Assembly: GCF_002723835.1 (NCBI RefSeq)
Contig: NZ_BEWG01000010.1
Span: forward strand, 1 to 56,902
DNA from: Mycobacterium sp. shizuoka-1
Lineage (GTDB): Bacteria > Actinomycetota > Actinomycetes > Mycobacteriales > Mycobacteriaceae
Reading direction: 5' to 3'
Length of the DNA stretch: 56,902 nucleotides
Part shown: one piece after another, positions 8,554-17,315 of the stretch
Position numbering within the stretch: position 1 is the first letter of the stretch
Layout of the letters: each line of letters opens with the position of its first letter
The notes under the pieces: model-generated
Seen by the model: the letters and a program-made list of their open reading frames with translations, nothing else
What the model was told of the DNA's origin: nothing
Database searches by the model: none
Made by a program: the position numbers and the translations under genes

Positions 8554-8583
8554 ACATTTGTACTTATCTGCGGGTACAAATGT
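8554..8583. promoter_or_regulatory. Perfect inverted repeat, probable TetR operator
   Basis: ACATTTGTAC (8554-8563) and GTACAAATGT (8574-8583) are perfect 10-base arms around a 10-base spacer. The site lies directly upstream of the TetR gene starting at 8536 and downstream of the permease stop at 8616. It is AT-rich in a very GC-rich background. The fit to an autoregulatory TetR operator is good; as a terminator for the permease it would lack a U-tract. Confidence 0.75.
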
Positions 8584-8615
8584 AGCGGTGAATCCGGGTA
8601 TCGGCATGGTGGTGG

Positions 8616-10163
8616 CTACATCGCCTCGGGCGCGGGATCGGCCAGCTCGCGTTCGTTGAGCGCGTGGCCGAGCCGGGCGTACCGGTCGGGTGCGGCCAAC
8701 CGCAGGTAGAGGCCGTAGAGCATCCCGCCGCCGAGTGCCACGAACACCAGCGAGAGCATCAGCACGGCCATGCCGCCCTGGGCGCCGAGCAGGATGTCCA
8801 GGCTGTCGAGGGTGAGGGCGAAGAAGCCGCCGAGCCCGATCACCGCCAGGATCGGCGCGACGAATGTGTTCCACCGCCGCTTGTCGACCGTCGATCTGCG
8901 GAAGAAGACGAAGATCGCGATCGCCGCCACCAGCTGGGACAGGATCACACCGATGGTCCCGATACCGGTGGCCCAGGTGAACAGCCCGGCGAACGGGTCC
9001 TGGTTGAAGGCGGCGAACAACGCCACCACGATGGCGATGGTGACGCTTTGGGCCACCGAAGCCACCCAGGGCGTCTGCCGGCGCGGCAGCGTCCAGCCCA
9101 GCGGCTTCCAGATCAGACCCTGACGGCCGAGCGAGAACGTGTACCGCGCCACGTTGTTGTGGAAGGTGACGATGGCGGCGAACAGCGCGGTGATGATCAG
9201 GATCTGGAACACCAGCGAGATGTTGTGCCCGATGATCGTGTCACTGGCCACGAAGATGAAATCGCCCCCGGATGCCTGCGCGATGCCCACGACACGGTCC
9301 AGGCCGAGCGCGTTCATGATGAGCCAGCCCGACACCGCATAGAGCGTGCCCATGAACGCGATCGACAGGTAGGTGGCCCGGGGGATGGTGCGGGCCGGGT
9401 CGCGCGCCTCCTCGCCGTAGATTGCCGAGCCTTCGAATCCGATGAACGAGGCATGGGCGAACATCAGTGCCACACCGAGCGATCCGGCCAGGACCACCGT
9501 CGGGCTGAACGGTTCGAAGGAGAACTTCGACACCGGCACCGTCCCGCCGAACAGGCTGCAGACGCTGAGCACGGTGATCATGGTGACCTCGAGGGTCATG
9601 AAGACCCCCAGGACCCTGGCGCCCGAGTGGACGCCCTGGATGCCCAGTCCCAGACACAACAGCAGGGCGATGCCGGCGAACAGCCACCAGGGCAGGTCCG
9701 TGCCGAACCGGTTGTTGAACAGTTCGCCTGCGTAGTAACCGAATCCGCCGTAGAGGCCGGCCTGGATCGCGTTGTAGGCGAAGATGGCCAGGAACGCCGA
9801 ACCCAGTCCGGGAATCCGTCCCAGGCCGAGGGTGACGTAGGCATAGAACGCCCCCGCGTTGGTCACGTGTTTGCTCATCGCCACGTAGCCGACGGCGAAG
9901 ATCATCAGCACCACCGCGGCGATGACGAATGCGCCGGGCATCCCGATACCGTTACCCGATCCAATGATGATGGGGTACAAGGCGATGACGACGGTCAGCG
10001 GGGAAGCGGCCGCGATGATGTAGAAGAAAATGCTGGGGACCCCGAGGGTGTCCTTCTTCAAGCCGTGGTTGCGCCGGCCGCCGGGCGGCCCGGCCGCGTC
10101 CGGCGGACGCTGGCCGGGAACGCGTCCCTCCGGCGGTTCGAGTGATTGGGTTATGTTGGTCAT
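8616..10163 (-). CDS. APC-superfamily amino acid/organic amine permease
   Basis: A 515-residue integral membrane protein with about twelve hydrophobic segments and the early APC signature GVPSIFFYIIAAASPLTVV. The first 40 residues are hydrophilic and Pro/Gly-rich, so the N-terminus is cytoplasmic. APC members import amino acids, amines or small organic acids by proton or antiport coupling. The gene lies 107 bases downstream of the aldolase on the same strand and upstream of the TetR-led unit, so it is probably the uptake system of this catabolic block. The ATG at 10163 follows AAGGGA. The substrate cannot be read from the sequence. Confidence 0.88.
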   Translation of the reverse strand: MTNITQSLEPPEGRVPGQRPPDAAGPPGGRRNHGLKKDTLGVPSIFFYIIAAASPLTVVIALYPIIIGSGNGIGMPGAFVIAAVVLMIFAVGYVAMSKHVTNAGAFYAYVTLGLGRIPGLGSAFLAIFAYNAIQAGLYGGFGYYAGELFNNRFGTDLPWWLFAGIALLLCLGLGIQGVHSGARVLGVFMTLEVTMITVLSVCSLFGGTVPVSKFSFEPFSPTVVLAGSLGVALMFAHASFIGFEGSAIYGEEARDPARTIPRATYLSIAFMGTLYAVSGWLIMNALGLDRVVGIAQASGGDFIFVASDTIIGHNISLVFQILIITALFAAIVTFHNNVARYTFSLGRQGLIWKPLGWTLPRRQTPWVASVAQSVTIAIVVALFAAFNQDPFAGLFTWATGIGTIGVILSQLVAAIAIFVFFRRSTVDKRRWNTFVAPILAVIGLGGFFALTLDSLDILLGAQGGMAVLMLSLVFVALGGGMLYGLYLRLAAPDRYARLGHALNERELADPAPEAM

Positions 10164-10270
10164 GATCGTTCATCCCTTGTGCAAAGTGGGTTGATGGTAC
10201 GGGTGTGGTGACCTTCCGTTCAGCTGCTCTGCGGGAACGGTGAATTGAGCCGGTTCGGCGATTGCCCCGC

Positions 10271-11275
10271 TCACCCCCTCATCTCGAGGGCGAGATCGGT
10301 GAGCAGGTCTTCTTGACCGCCGACCATCGCCCGCCGGCCCGCCTCGACCAGAAGTGCGCGAGGTTCGACGTTCACTTCGGCGCCGATACGCTCGGCATGC
10401 AGCAGAAAACTGGAGTACACGCCCGCATAGCCGAGGGTGAGGGTCTCGCGGTCGACCCGTACCGGCCGCCGGTGCAGCGGCCGGACGATGTCGTCGGCGG
10501 CGTCCATCAGCGCGAACAGATCGCAACCGTGCTGCCAACCCTGCAGGTCGGCGACCGCGACGAAGACTTCCAGCGGACAGTTACCGGCACCGGCACCCAG
10601 CCCGGTCAGGGAGGCGTCGACGCGGCGGACCCCCGCCTCGACCGCGACCAGTGAATTCGCCACGCCGAGCGCAAGATTGTGGTGGGCGTGGATGCCGATC
10701 TCGGTGTCCGGGTCCAGCACGTCTCGGTAGGCGCGCACGCGCTCGGTGACCCCCGGCATGGTCAGCCGACCACCGGAGTCGGTCACGTAGACACACATCG
10801 CGCCGGCGTCCTGCATGATCTTCGCTTGCGCAGCAAGGTGTTCGGGGCCGACCATGTGCGACATCATCAGGAAGCCGGCCACGTCGATGCCGAGGTCGCG
10901 AGCGGCCGCGATGTGCGCGACGCCGATATCCGCCTCGGTGCAGTGGGTGGCGACCCGCACCGAGGTCACCCCGAGATCGACCGCCGCGCGCAGGTCGTCG
11001 GTTGTTCCGATGCCCGGGAGCAGCAGGGTGGTCAACCGCGCGGTGGTCACGACATCGGCTGCGGCGGCGATCCATTCGGCGTCGGTGTGGGCGCCGGCCC
11101 CGTAGGTGAGGCTGCCGCCCGCGAGCCCGTCACCGTGGGCCACCTCGATGGCCGCCACTCCTGCCCGGTCCAGGGCCTGTGCGATCCGGCGCACATCGGC
11201 CAGCCCGAATTCATGCCCGACGGCATGCATTCCGTCGCGCAGCGTGACGTCCTGGAGGTAGATCGGCACGTTCAC
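10271..11275 (-). CDS. 4-hydroxy-2-oxovalerate-type pyruvate aldolase (DmpG/BphI/HsaF family)
   Basis: A 334-residue class II aldolase that splits a 4-hydroxy-2-oxo acid into pyruvate and an aldehyde. [11 protein letters not shown] holds Arg13, Asp14 and His17, matching the catalytic Arg/Asp/His of BphI; HAHHN supplies the metal-binding histidines and GYAGVYSSF the conserved Tyr. The start is GTG at 11275, overlapping the stop of the acylating dehydrogenase as GTGA, so the two partners are coupled. In this family the two proteins form a complex that channels the aldehyde. No 2-hydroxypentadienoate hydratase or ring-cleavage gene is near, unlike classical meta-cleavage operons. Confidence 0.93.
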   Translation of the reverse strand: MNVPIYLQDVTLRDGMHAVGHEFGLADVRRIAQALDRAGVAAIEVAHGDGLAGGSLTYGAGAHTDAEWIAAAADVVTTARLTTLLLPGIGTTDDLRAAVDLGVTSVRVATHCTEADIGVAHIAAARDLGIDVAGFLMMSHMVGPEHLAAQAKIMQDAGAMCVYVTDSGGRLTMPGVTERVRAYRDVLDPDTEIGIHAHHNLALGVANSLVAVEAGVRRVDASLTGLGAGAGNCPLEVFVAVADLQGWQHGCDLFALMDAADDIVRPLHRRPVRVDRETLTLGYAGVYSSFLLHAERIGAEVNVEPRALLVEAGRRAMVGGQEDLLTDLALEMRG

Positions 11276-12228
11276 CGCACCGCCTCCTGCAGCGCCACCG
11301 AGTGCAGTGCGAGCCGTTCGCCGACCCGCACCGCGGCCGAGGTCATGATGTCGAGGTTGCCCGCGTAGGCCGGCAGATAGTCGGCCGCGCCTTCGACCTC
11401 GAGAAAGACCGTGACGTGCTGCAGATCCGCGGTCGGGTGCGCGGAGCCGGCCAGGCGCCGGCGCAGGTCGCCGCGGGGCACGGCCGTGATCCGGACGTCC
11501 TGCTTGAGCCGGTAGCCGGGTACGTACCGGCTCACGGTGTCGACCATGGCGGTGACGGAGTCGCTGATCTGCTGCTCGTCGGCGGCCGAGACCAGTGCGG
11601 TGACGGTGTCGCGCATGATCATCGCCGGCTCGGCGGGATTCAGCACGATGATGGCCTTGCCGTTGGCCGCCCCGCCCACTTCCTCGATGGCCCGGGCGGT
11701 GGTCACGGTGAATTCGTCGATGTTGGCCCGAGTGCCCGGCCCCGCTGACCGCGACGCGATCGAGGCGACGATTTCGGCGTAGTGCACCTCGGTGATCCGC
11801 GACAGCGCCGCCACGACCGGGATGGTGGCCTGCCCGCCACATGTCACCATGTTGACGTTGCGCCGGTCGCTGAGGCCGGCGAGGTTGACCGCGGGCACGA
11901 CGAACGGGCCGAGCGCTGCGGGGGTCAGGTCGACGATGCGGACACCGGTCGGCCGGAGCCGGGCATCGTTGGCCGCGTGCGCCTTCGCGCTGGTGGCGTC
12001 GAAGACGACCGCGAGGTCGTCGACGACGTCCATCGCCAGCAGCCCGTCCACACCGCCGGCGGTCACCGCCACGTCGAGCGCGGCGGCGCGCGCCAATCCG
12101 TCACTGGCCGGGTCGATTCCGACCATCACCACGGGGTCGAGAACATCGGATCGGCGCCGCAGCTTGATCATCAGATCGGTGCCGATGTTGCCCGATCCGA
12201 TGATCGCCGCCTTCAATCGTGTCGCCAC
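11272..12228 (-). CDS. Acetaldehyde dehydrogenase (acylating), DmpF/BphJ/HsaG family
   Basis: A 318-residue enzyme that converts a short aldehyde plus CoA and NAD+ to acyl-CoA, receiving the aldehyde from the partner aldolase encoded next. GSGNIG at residues 11-16 is the NAD-binding turn, and [12 protein letters not shown] carries nucleophile Cys130. The length is normal for the family. It overlaps the aldolase by four bases and follows the TIM-barrel gene by nine. Mycobacteria carry HsaF-HsaG for cholesterol ring breakdown; this pair has no kst-type neighbours, so it probably serves another substrate. Confidence 0.93.
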   Translation of the reverse strand: MATRLKAAIIGSGNIGTDLMIKLRRRSDVLDPVVMVGIDPASDGLARAAALDVAVTAGGVDGLLAMDVVDDLAVVFDATSAKAHAANDARLRPTGVRIVDLTPAALGPFVVPAVNLAGLSDRRNVNMVTCGGQATIPVVAALSRITEVHYAEIVASIASRSAGPGTRANIDEFTVTTARAIEEVGGAANGKAIIVLNPAEPAMIMRDTVTALVSAADEQQISDSVTAMVDTVSRYVPGYRLKQDVRITAVPRGDLRRRLAGSAHPTADLQHVTVFLEVEGAADYLPAYAGNLDIMTSAAVRVGERLALHSVALQEAVR

Positions 12229-12237
12229 GGCACCGGC

Positions 12238-13197
12238 TCAGTTCGCCAGAACCGAAAACGGCGCGGGCCGAGGCGAGACCGTCACCTCGGGGGTGGTGGT
12301 GGCGACCAGTTCGTTGATGATGGCGGCGTGCCTGACCTTGTGCCGCACGAGGCGCTCGTGGTACTCGGGCTCGATCCAGCCGTTGTACATCACGGCTTCG
12401 GACTCGCCCGGCTCGATCTTGAAGTACACCGGTCCCGCCACCGCCGCGATGGCGCCGGTCTCCCACAGCCGGTTCATTCCGCCGAACGACTCGAAGGTCT
12501 CGGCCCACACGTCCAGCGGGATGTCGACGTGGCGACGGATCGCGGCGAGCATCGGGCGGGTCAGGTCACCCACCGGATTCACACTGTCGGCGCCCAGCTC
12601 CTGCAGGATCTTGATGGACGCCGGGTTCGCGTGTCCGGCGTAGACCGAGATCTTGAACTTGACGTCGGCGGGGATGTGGCCGGCGTCGCGGGCCTTGTTG
12701 AGGATGTCGAGGACACCTTCGTCCCACACCAGTACACCCCTGATGCCGGCCGAGAACATCCGCAGGTAGTCGTCGAGCAGGTACCGGATGTTGTCCAGCC
12801 CGCGCACCCGGCGGCCGCCGGCCTGGCCTTCGGAGCTGAGCGCCTGGCGGCCCAGATCCCATCCCGTGCGCGGTCCGGGGACGGCGATCAGCTCGATCCC
12901 GTTCTCCGCGGACAGCGTTGCCACGTCGCGTAATTCGCTGGTTGTCAGCAGGGTCGAACCGCCACCGAAGGCGACGATCCGGTTGATGAACACGCCCTGT
13001 TTGTCCGATTCGTCCAGCAGTGCCTCGAGCGTCGAGAGTCGCTCGACGCCGGACACCTCGAGGCGGTAGCTCCCGCCGTCCTCGAACCTCTTCGGCGACG
13101 GGGTCAGGGCGTAGTCGTCGGCAGGCAGGAGCCCCTGTGCCGCCAGGATGGCCGCCCCGTCGACCTTCGAACCGTTACCTGCTGCTGCGGTGGACAT
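12238..13197 (-). CDS. TIM-barrel-like protein, possibly U32-peptidase-like, function unknown
   Basis: A 319-residue protein with alternating beta and alpha segments suggestive of a TIM barrel: VLVWDEGVLDIL, VKFKISVYAGHANPASIKIL, SVNPVGDLTRPM and IPLDVWAETFESFGG. The overall look recalls the peptidase U32-like family, but I cannot confirm the diagnostic cysteines, so the function is unassigned. A lyase or epimerase acting on the aldolase substrate is equally possible. It is the first gene of the unit facing IclR. The start ATG at 13197 has AAGGAG upstream; a longer open frame to 13350 crosses the promoter and is unlikely. Confidence 0.75.
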   Translation of the reverse strand: MSTAAAGNGSKVDGAAILAAQGLLPADDYALTPSPKRFEDGGSYRLEVSGVERLSTLEALLDESDKQGVFINRIVAFGGGSTLLTTSELRDVATLSAENGIELIAVPGPRTGWDLGRQALSSEGQAGGRRVRGLDNIRYLLDDYLRMFSAGIRGVLVWDEGVLDILNKARDAGHIPADVKFKISVYAGHANPASIKILQELGADSVNPVGDLTRPMLAAIRRHVDIPLDVWAETFESFGGMNRLWETGAIAAVAGPVYFKIEPGESEAVMYNGWIEPEYHERLVRHKVRHAAIINELVATTTPEVTVSPRPAPFSVLAN

Positions 13198-13236
13198 GAC
13201 GTCTCCTTCTGATTGCCGTCCGGAGACGACCAAAAT

Positions 13237-13249
13237 TTCACTGAGTGAA
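13237..13249. promoter_or_regulatory. IclR-type palindrome, copy 1
   Basis: TTCACTGAGTGAA, a 13-base palindrome centred on one base, lies 40 bases upstream of the catabolic operon start at 13197. An identical copy lies at 13366-13378 over the start of the IclR gene. Identical palindromes at both ends of a divergent promoter region point to the binding sites of this IclR protein. Confidence 0.72.
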
Positions 13250-13365
13250 TTACTGATTTCGACAAATGAAAATCTAGGGCTGCGGGGGTGTGCTGTCAAC
13301 CGGTGCGCCGATATCCGCGCGGACCGGTCGGTGTCGCCGGGTGACTTCACTGGGCACTGGTAACA

Positions 13366-13378
13366 TTCACTGAGTGAA
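13366..13378. promoter_or_regulatory. IclR-type palindrome, copy 2, overlapping the iclR start codon
   Basis: This second copy of TTCACTGAGTGAA includes the GTG start of the regulator at 13374-13376. Binding here would directly block initiation or early elongation of the regulator gene, a simple autorepression design. The centre-to-centre distance to copy 1 is 129 bases, compatible with looping or independent control. Confidence 0.72.
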
Positions 13379-14147
13379 AAACCAGGAGGCGTCCGACAAG
13401 GGTTCGAATCTGATCGGCGTGGAGCGCACGGTCCGGATTCTCGAGGCGGTGGCCGAGGCCGAATCCGCCAACCTCACCGAAATCGCAAAGGGCACAGGGC
13501 TTAACGAGGCGACCGTGCTGCGCTACCTGAACACGCTGACCGCCCTTGGGTACATCGAGCGATTCGATGCGACGCAATACCGCTTGGGCTGGCAGATCTT
13601 TCGGCTAGGGCGGCGTGCGTATGCCGGCCAAGTGCCCTCGGAAGCTGTCCTGCCGACGATGGAGCGGCTGCTGCTCGAGTTCAACGAGACGGTGAACTTC
13701 GCCGTCCGCAAGGACCGCTCAGTGGTGATCGTCGAAGCCGTCGAAGGCCGGCGCGCGCTCAAGAAGGTCACCGAAGTCGGCCAGGTCGACCCCTGGCATG
13801 CCTCGGCGCTGGGGAAGGCCCTGCTCGCGTCGATGCCCGACAAAGAGTGGCGCGAGCTCGTGTCGGCGGCCGGCCTGACGCCGCTCACCCCGCACACGAT
13901 CACGTCGATGAAACAGATGGCCGCCGAGATCAAGGACATCCGGGCGCGCGGCTTCGCGATCGACCGGGAAGAGGCCGAGGACGAGCTCACCTGTGTGGCC
14001 GCCGCGATCCCGACCGCGTCGGGCAAGCCGTCGCAGTACGCGCTGAGCGTGAGCTTCCTGACCCACCGGTTGACGCCGGAAAGCCTCGAGCATGCGGGCA
14101 AGCAGGTGGTCGAGGCGGCGGCGGAGATCGCGGCGAAACTGCCGTGA
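13374..14147 (+). CDS. IclR-family transcriptional regulator
   Basis: A 257-residue IclR protein with a winged helix-turn-helix at about residues 14-75 (LTEIAKGTGLNEATVLRYL) and the effector-binding domain from about 90 to 255, including the GKALLA motif. The start is GTG at 13374; it lacks a good ribosome-binding site and may be leaderless. An AGGAGG lies just inside the gene, but the only later in-frame start, GTG 13419, is too far from it. It is divergent from the operon 13197 to 8616 and flanked by two identical palindromes, so it most likely regulates the aldolase/acylating dehydrogenase genes. Confidence 0.9.
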   Translation: MKNQEASDKGSNLIGVERTVRILEAVAEAESANLTEIAKGTGLNEATVLRYLNTLTALGYIERFDATQYRLGWQIFRLGRRAYAGQVPSEAVLPTMERLLLEFNETVNFAVRKDRSVVIVEAVEGRRALKKVTEVGQVDPWHASALGKALLASMPDKEWRELVSAAGLTPLTPHTITSMKQMAAEIKDIRARGFAIDREEAEDELTCVAAAIPTASGKPSQYALSVSFLTHRLTPESLEHAGKQVVEAAAEIAAKLP

Positions 14148-14230
14148 TGTCCTGACGAGCGCACGGGCGACCCGCGCCGACCAGTAGACTCGTCGGGTTA
14201 CGGCAGGACGAAAATACGGAGAAGAACCCG

Positions 14231-14983
14231 ATGAGCGGCCATTCCAAGTGGGCTACCACCAAGCACAAGAAGGCCGTCATCGACGCCAAGCGCGGCAAGA
14301 TGTTCGCCAAGCTCATCAAGAACATCGAGGTCGCGGCGCGCGTCGGCGGCGGCGACCCGGCGGGTAACCCGACCCTGTACGACGCCATCCAGAAGGCCAA
14401 GAAGTCCTCGGTGCCCAACGACAACATCGAACGGGCCCGCAAGCGCGGCGGCGGCGAGGAAGCCGGCGGCGCCGACTGGCAGAACATCACCTACGAGGGC
14501 TACGGGCCCAACGGGGTGGCCGTGCTGATCGAGTGTCTCACCGACAACCGCAACCGCGCCGCCGGTGAGGTGCGGGTCGCGATGACCCGCAACGGCGGCA
14601 ACATGGCCGACCCCGGTTCGGTGTCCTACCTGTTCTCCCGCAAGGGTGTGGTGACCCTGGAGAAGAACGACCTGTCCGAGGACGACGTACTGATGGCGGT
14701 GCTCGACGCCGGTGCCGAAGAGGTCAACGACCTCGGCGACAGCTTCGAGATCATCTCCGAGCCCACCGACCTGGTCGCCGTCCGCACCGCGCTGCAGGAC
14801 GCCGGCATCGACTATGACTCCGCCGAGGCCGGCTTCCAGCCGTCGGTGACCGTTCCGCTGGACGCCGACGGCGCCCGCAAGATCATGAAGCTCGTCGACG
14901 CGCTGGAAGACAGCGATGACGTGCAGGACGTGTACACCAACGCCGACATCCCCGACGAGGTGCTCGCCCAGCTCGACGAGTGA
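14231..14983 (+). CDS. yebC: YebC/PmpR-family (TACO1-like) protein
   Basis: A 250-residue protein starting [14 protein letters not shown], the hallmark of the YebC family, with [15 protein letters not shown] and the acidic C-terminus also conserved. Members act as DNA-binding regulators or as ribosome-associated factors helping translation of difficult sequences. The ATG at 14231 follows GGAGAAG. It starts the part of the window collinear with M. tuberculosis Rv2603c onward. There yebC is preceded by pdxT, as I recall; here it is preceded by the accessory catabolic block. Confidence 0.95.
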   Translation: MSGHSKWATTKHKKAVIDAKRGKMFAKLIKNIEVAARVGGGDPAGNPTLYDAIQKAKKSSVPNDNIERARKRGGGEEAGGADWQNITYEGYGPNGVAVLIECLTDNRNRAAGEVRVAMTRNGGNMADPGSVSYLFSRKGVVTLEKNDLSEDDVLMAVLDAGAEEVNDLGDSFEIISEPTDLVAVRTALQDAGIDYDSAEAGFQPSVTVPLDADGARKIMKLVDALEDSDDVQDVYTNADIPDEVLAQLDE

Positions 14984-14985
14984 GC

Positions 14986-16974
14986 TCAGGCCGGGTGCAG
15001 ACTGACCGGCACCGCGCCGTAGCGCGTCATCCCGGTCGGCGGGTCCAGATCGTCCTTGGACGTCAACACGTTGACGTTGGTGCCGGCGTGACCGTGCGGC
15101 ACCGAGACCACACCCGAACGCACCGACGGGTCCAGCCGCGCGACACCGGTCAGTTCGCCGTATTCGGTGCGGACCACGATCTTCTGCTCGTCGGTGATCC
15201 CGGCGGCCGCCGCATCCGCCGGGTTCACGATGATGTCGGCCGGTTCGCCGAGGAACTCCAATTGAGTGTTGAGCCTTCGTAATTGGCGCCGGGGGACCAG
15301 CATCGGGCCGGTGGTGTGGCGCAGGCCGTGCAACTGGTCGACGAGCACCTGCGGTGCCAGCCGCCAGCCGCCGAGACGCTCGACGTGGCGCTGCACCCAC
15401 GCCGCGGGCAGTTCCCGCTGCGCCTGGGTCCAGCCGGTGGCGACCAGCTCGTCATAACCGGTCCGGCCGCCCGCGTTGAGCGTGGCCAGCATCTGCTCGT
15501 CGGTGGCCGTGGTGTCGGCGATGTCGTGGCCGAGCCGTGTGCCGATCTCGGCCAGCACCCACCACATCGAGCGGCGCGCGCCGACGGGCCCGGTGATCGC
15601 CGGCGTGTGCTGGGCGGAGATCCGGGTGCTCATGAAGTCCCACAGCGTGACGTCCGGGCGTTCGAGCTGGCCCGTGGTCGGCAGCACATGCGTCGACGCC
15701 CGCGTCGTGTCGTTGGGCAAGATGTCGGCGGTGGCCAGCACCTCGAGCTTGGCCAGCGCCGGGCGCAGCGTGTCGACCGCGGGAAAACCGGTCAGCAGGT
15801 TGCCGCCGAGGTTGATCAGCGCGCGGATGTTGCCGGCCTCGATCTCGTCGGGCAGGGTGGCGCAGGGCCATTCCCGCATGAACGCGCGCGTCTCGGGGCG
15901 ACTGCGTGGCCCTGGCCTCGACTTGCCCTCCGGCGGAGCGATCGGCAGGTCGAACAGTTCGAGCTGATAGCCGAAGCCGGGGTGGAACCACACGCCGCCG
16001 GGGGTGTTCATCGACCCGGTCAGGATCAGTAGCGCCCACGAAAACCACTGCGTCACATTGGCACTCGCCGACATGGTGACACCGGTTCCGGTGTCGATCG
16101 CGATGCGCCCGACGCGGCGGACCGCGGCGAGCAGGTTCTCGAGATCGGCCTGTTCGACGTCGGCGAGCATGGCGGCGTGCGCCGCGGTGAACGGCTCGAC
16201 GGCGTCGGCCAGCACATCGAGGTCCTGCACCGGGACGCTGCCGTCGGCCCCGTCACGCAGGATCTCGCGGACCAGGAACCCCAGCACCGCATAGTCGGTG
16301 CCCGGTCGCGGCGCCAGGTGGCGGGTCGCCAGTCGCGCGGTCTCGGTGTGGCGGGGATCGACCACCCACACCTCGGCGCGCTTGGCCAGCTCGCGAAACA
16401 CCCCGCGTGGATTGGGCATGCCGAGGGTATGGCCATGGGAGACAACGGGGTTGCTGCCGATCACGATGACCAGCTCGGCACCGGCATAGTCGGGCCGGCC
16501 GGTCAGCCCCGCCGAGCCGCCCATCAACTCCGCCACCAACACCTTCGCGGTGCCGTCGATGGTCAGCGGACTGAACTTGGCCGGGGTGCCGATCGCCCGG
16601 TGCAGCGCCTCGGCGATGCGGTAGCCGGCGGCGTCCATCCCGACGCCGGTGCCGAAGTTGATGGCGACCGCCGCGGGCCCGTGTTCGTCGATGATTGCGC
16701 GCAACCGGGAGCCGAGGTCGTCCAGGCAGGTCTCCCAGCTGGTTGCGGTCAACTGTCCGTCGACGCGCAGCAGCGGCTGCTCGAGGCGGTCGGGATGGTG
16801 GTGAATCTGGGGCAGGGCGCGGCCTTTCGGGCATGTGTAGCCGCCGGAGAACGGGTGCTCACCATCGCCGTGCACGGCCAGTACGCGCTCGCCGTCGAGC
16901 TCGACCAGAATTCCGCACACCGAGGTGCACACCCGGCAGAAGCTTTTCACCACGCGGGTTCCGCCCGTGACCAT
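14986..16974 (-). CDS. Molybdopterin-dependent oxidoreductase (formate dehydrogenase/nitrate reductase superfamily)
   Basis: A 662-residue catalytic subunit of the DMSO-reductase superfamily. Cys13, Cys16, Cys20 and Cys48 form the N-terminal [4Fe-4S] motif, followed by molybdopterin domains (VIVIGSNPVVSHGH, WVVDPRHTETA) and a C-terminal dinucleotide-binding-like domain (VVRTEYGELTGVARL). There is no Tat signal, so it acts in the cytoplasm. No electron-transfer or membrane partner gene is adjacent, which suggests a stand-alone enzyme using a soluble donor. The substrate is not predictable. It is convergent with yebC and starts 23 bases from a divergent small membrane protein gene. Confidence 0.9.
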   Translation of the reverse strand: MVTGGTRVVKSFCRVCTSVCGILVELDGERVLAVHGDGEHPFSGGYTCPKGRALPQIHHHPDRLEQPLLRVDGQLTATSWETCLDDLGSRLRAIIDEHGPAAVAINFGTGVGMDAAGYRIAEALHRAIGTPAKFSPLTIDGTAKVLVAELMGGSAGLTGRPDYAGAELVIVIGSNPVVSHGHTLGMPNPRGVFRELAKRAEVWVVDPRHTETARLATRHLAPRPGTDYAVLGFLVREILRDGADGSVPVQDLDVLADAVEPFTAAHAAMLADVEQADLENLLAAVRRVGRIAIDTGTGVTMSASANVTQWFSWALLILTGSMNTPGGVWFHPGFGYQLELFDLPIAPPEGKSRPGPRSRPETRAFMREWPCATLPDEIEAGNIRALINLGGNLLTGFPAVDTLRPALAKLEVLATADILPNDTTRASTHVLPTTGQLERPDVTLWDFMSTRISAQHTPAITGPVGARRSMWWVLAEIGTRLGHDIADTTATDEQMLATLNAGGRTGYDELVATGWTQAQRELPAAWVQRHVERLGGWRLAPQVLVDQLHGLRHTTGPMLVPRRQLRRLNTQLEFLGEPADIIVNPADAAAAGITDEQKIVVRTEYGELTGVARLDPSVRSGVVSVPHGHAGTNVNVLTSKDDLDPPTGMTRYGAVPVSLHPA

Positions 16975-16997
16975 GCCCAGAACCGTACGCTGCGGGG

Positions 16998-17315
16998 ATG
17001 ACCGAGGTTACCGACCCCGACGGTGTCAGCTGGTCGGTGCGTCGCTGGTGGTGGCGGACCATCCCGTGGGAGTCCGGCTTTGCCACGCTGGACGCCCTGA
17101 TCTTCCTGATCGTCCTGCCGTTCATGCTCATGTGGCCGTTCTGGCTGCTGGCCAAATGGTGTGGTGTGCCGTGGACGATCATCATCAGGCGCGACGGCAC
17201 CGAGGTCGGCCGCGAGCGGGTCAAAGGCTGGTCGCGGTCGGGTCAGCGGGTGGCCGAGATCGCGCAGTCGGCGCAGGAGGGCACCCTGACGCAATTCCCG
17301 GCGCCCGAAGCCTGA
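16998..17315 (+). CDS. Small single-pass membrane protein, function unknown
   Basis: A 105-residue protein with a Trp/Arg-rich start (VRRWWWRTIPW), one hydrophobic segment at about residues 32-55 (LDALIFLIVLPFMLMWPFWL) and a charged C-terminal tail. I recognise no family. The gene begins 23 bases from the divergent molybdopterin enzyme and ends exactly against the stop of the convergent secreted-protein gene: TGA at 17313-17315 and TCA at 17316-17318 together form TGATCA. Confidence 0.8.
   Translation: MTEVTDPDGVSWSVRRWWWRTIPWESGFATLDALIFLIVLPFMLMWPFWLLAKWCGVPWTIIIRRDGTEVGRERVKGWSRSGQRVAEIAQSAQEGTLTQFPAPEA

Noticed and set aside
7884..8579. N-terminal extension of the aldehyde dehydrogenase frame
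   Set aside because: It is out of frame with the TetR gene occupying the same strand, has an Arg/His/Pro-rich shadow composition, and the dehydrogenase has its own ATG and ribosome-binding site at 7883.
8664..10145. 493-codon plus-strand frame opposite the permease
   Set aside because: The composition is dominated by Asp, Glu, His, Gln and Arg, as expected from the reverse complement of hydrophobic codons; the permease on the other strand has clear membrane helices.
11276..11842. N-terminal extension of the aldolase frame
   Set aside because: Out-of-frame reading of the acylating dehydrogenase; the aldolase family starts at the GTG at 11275.
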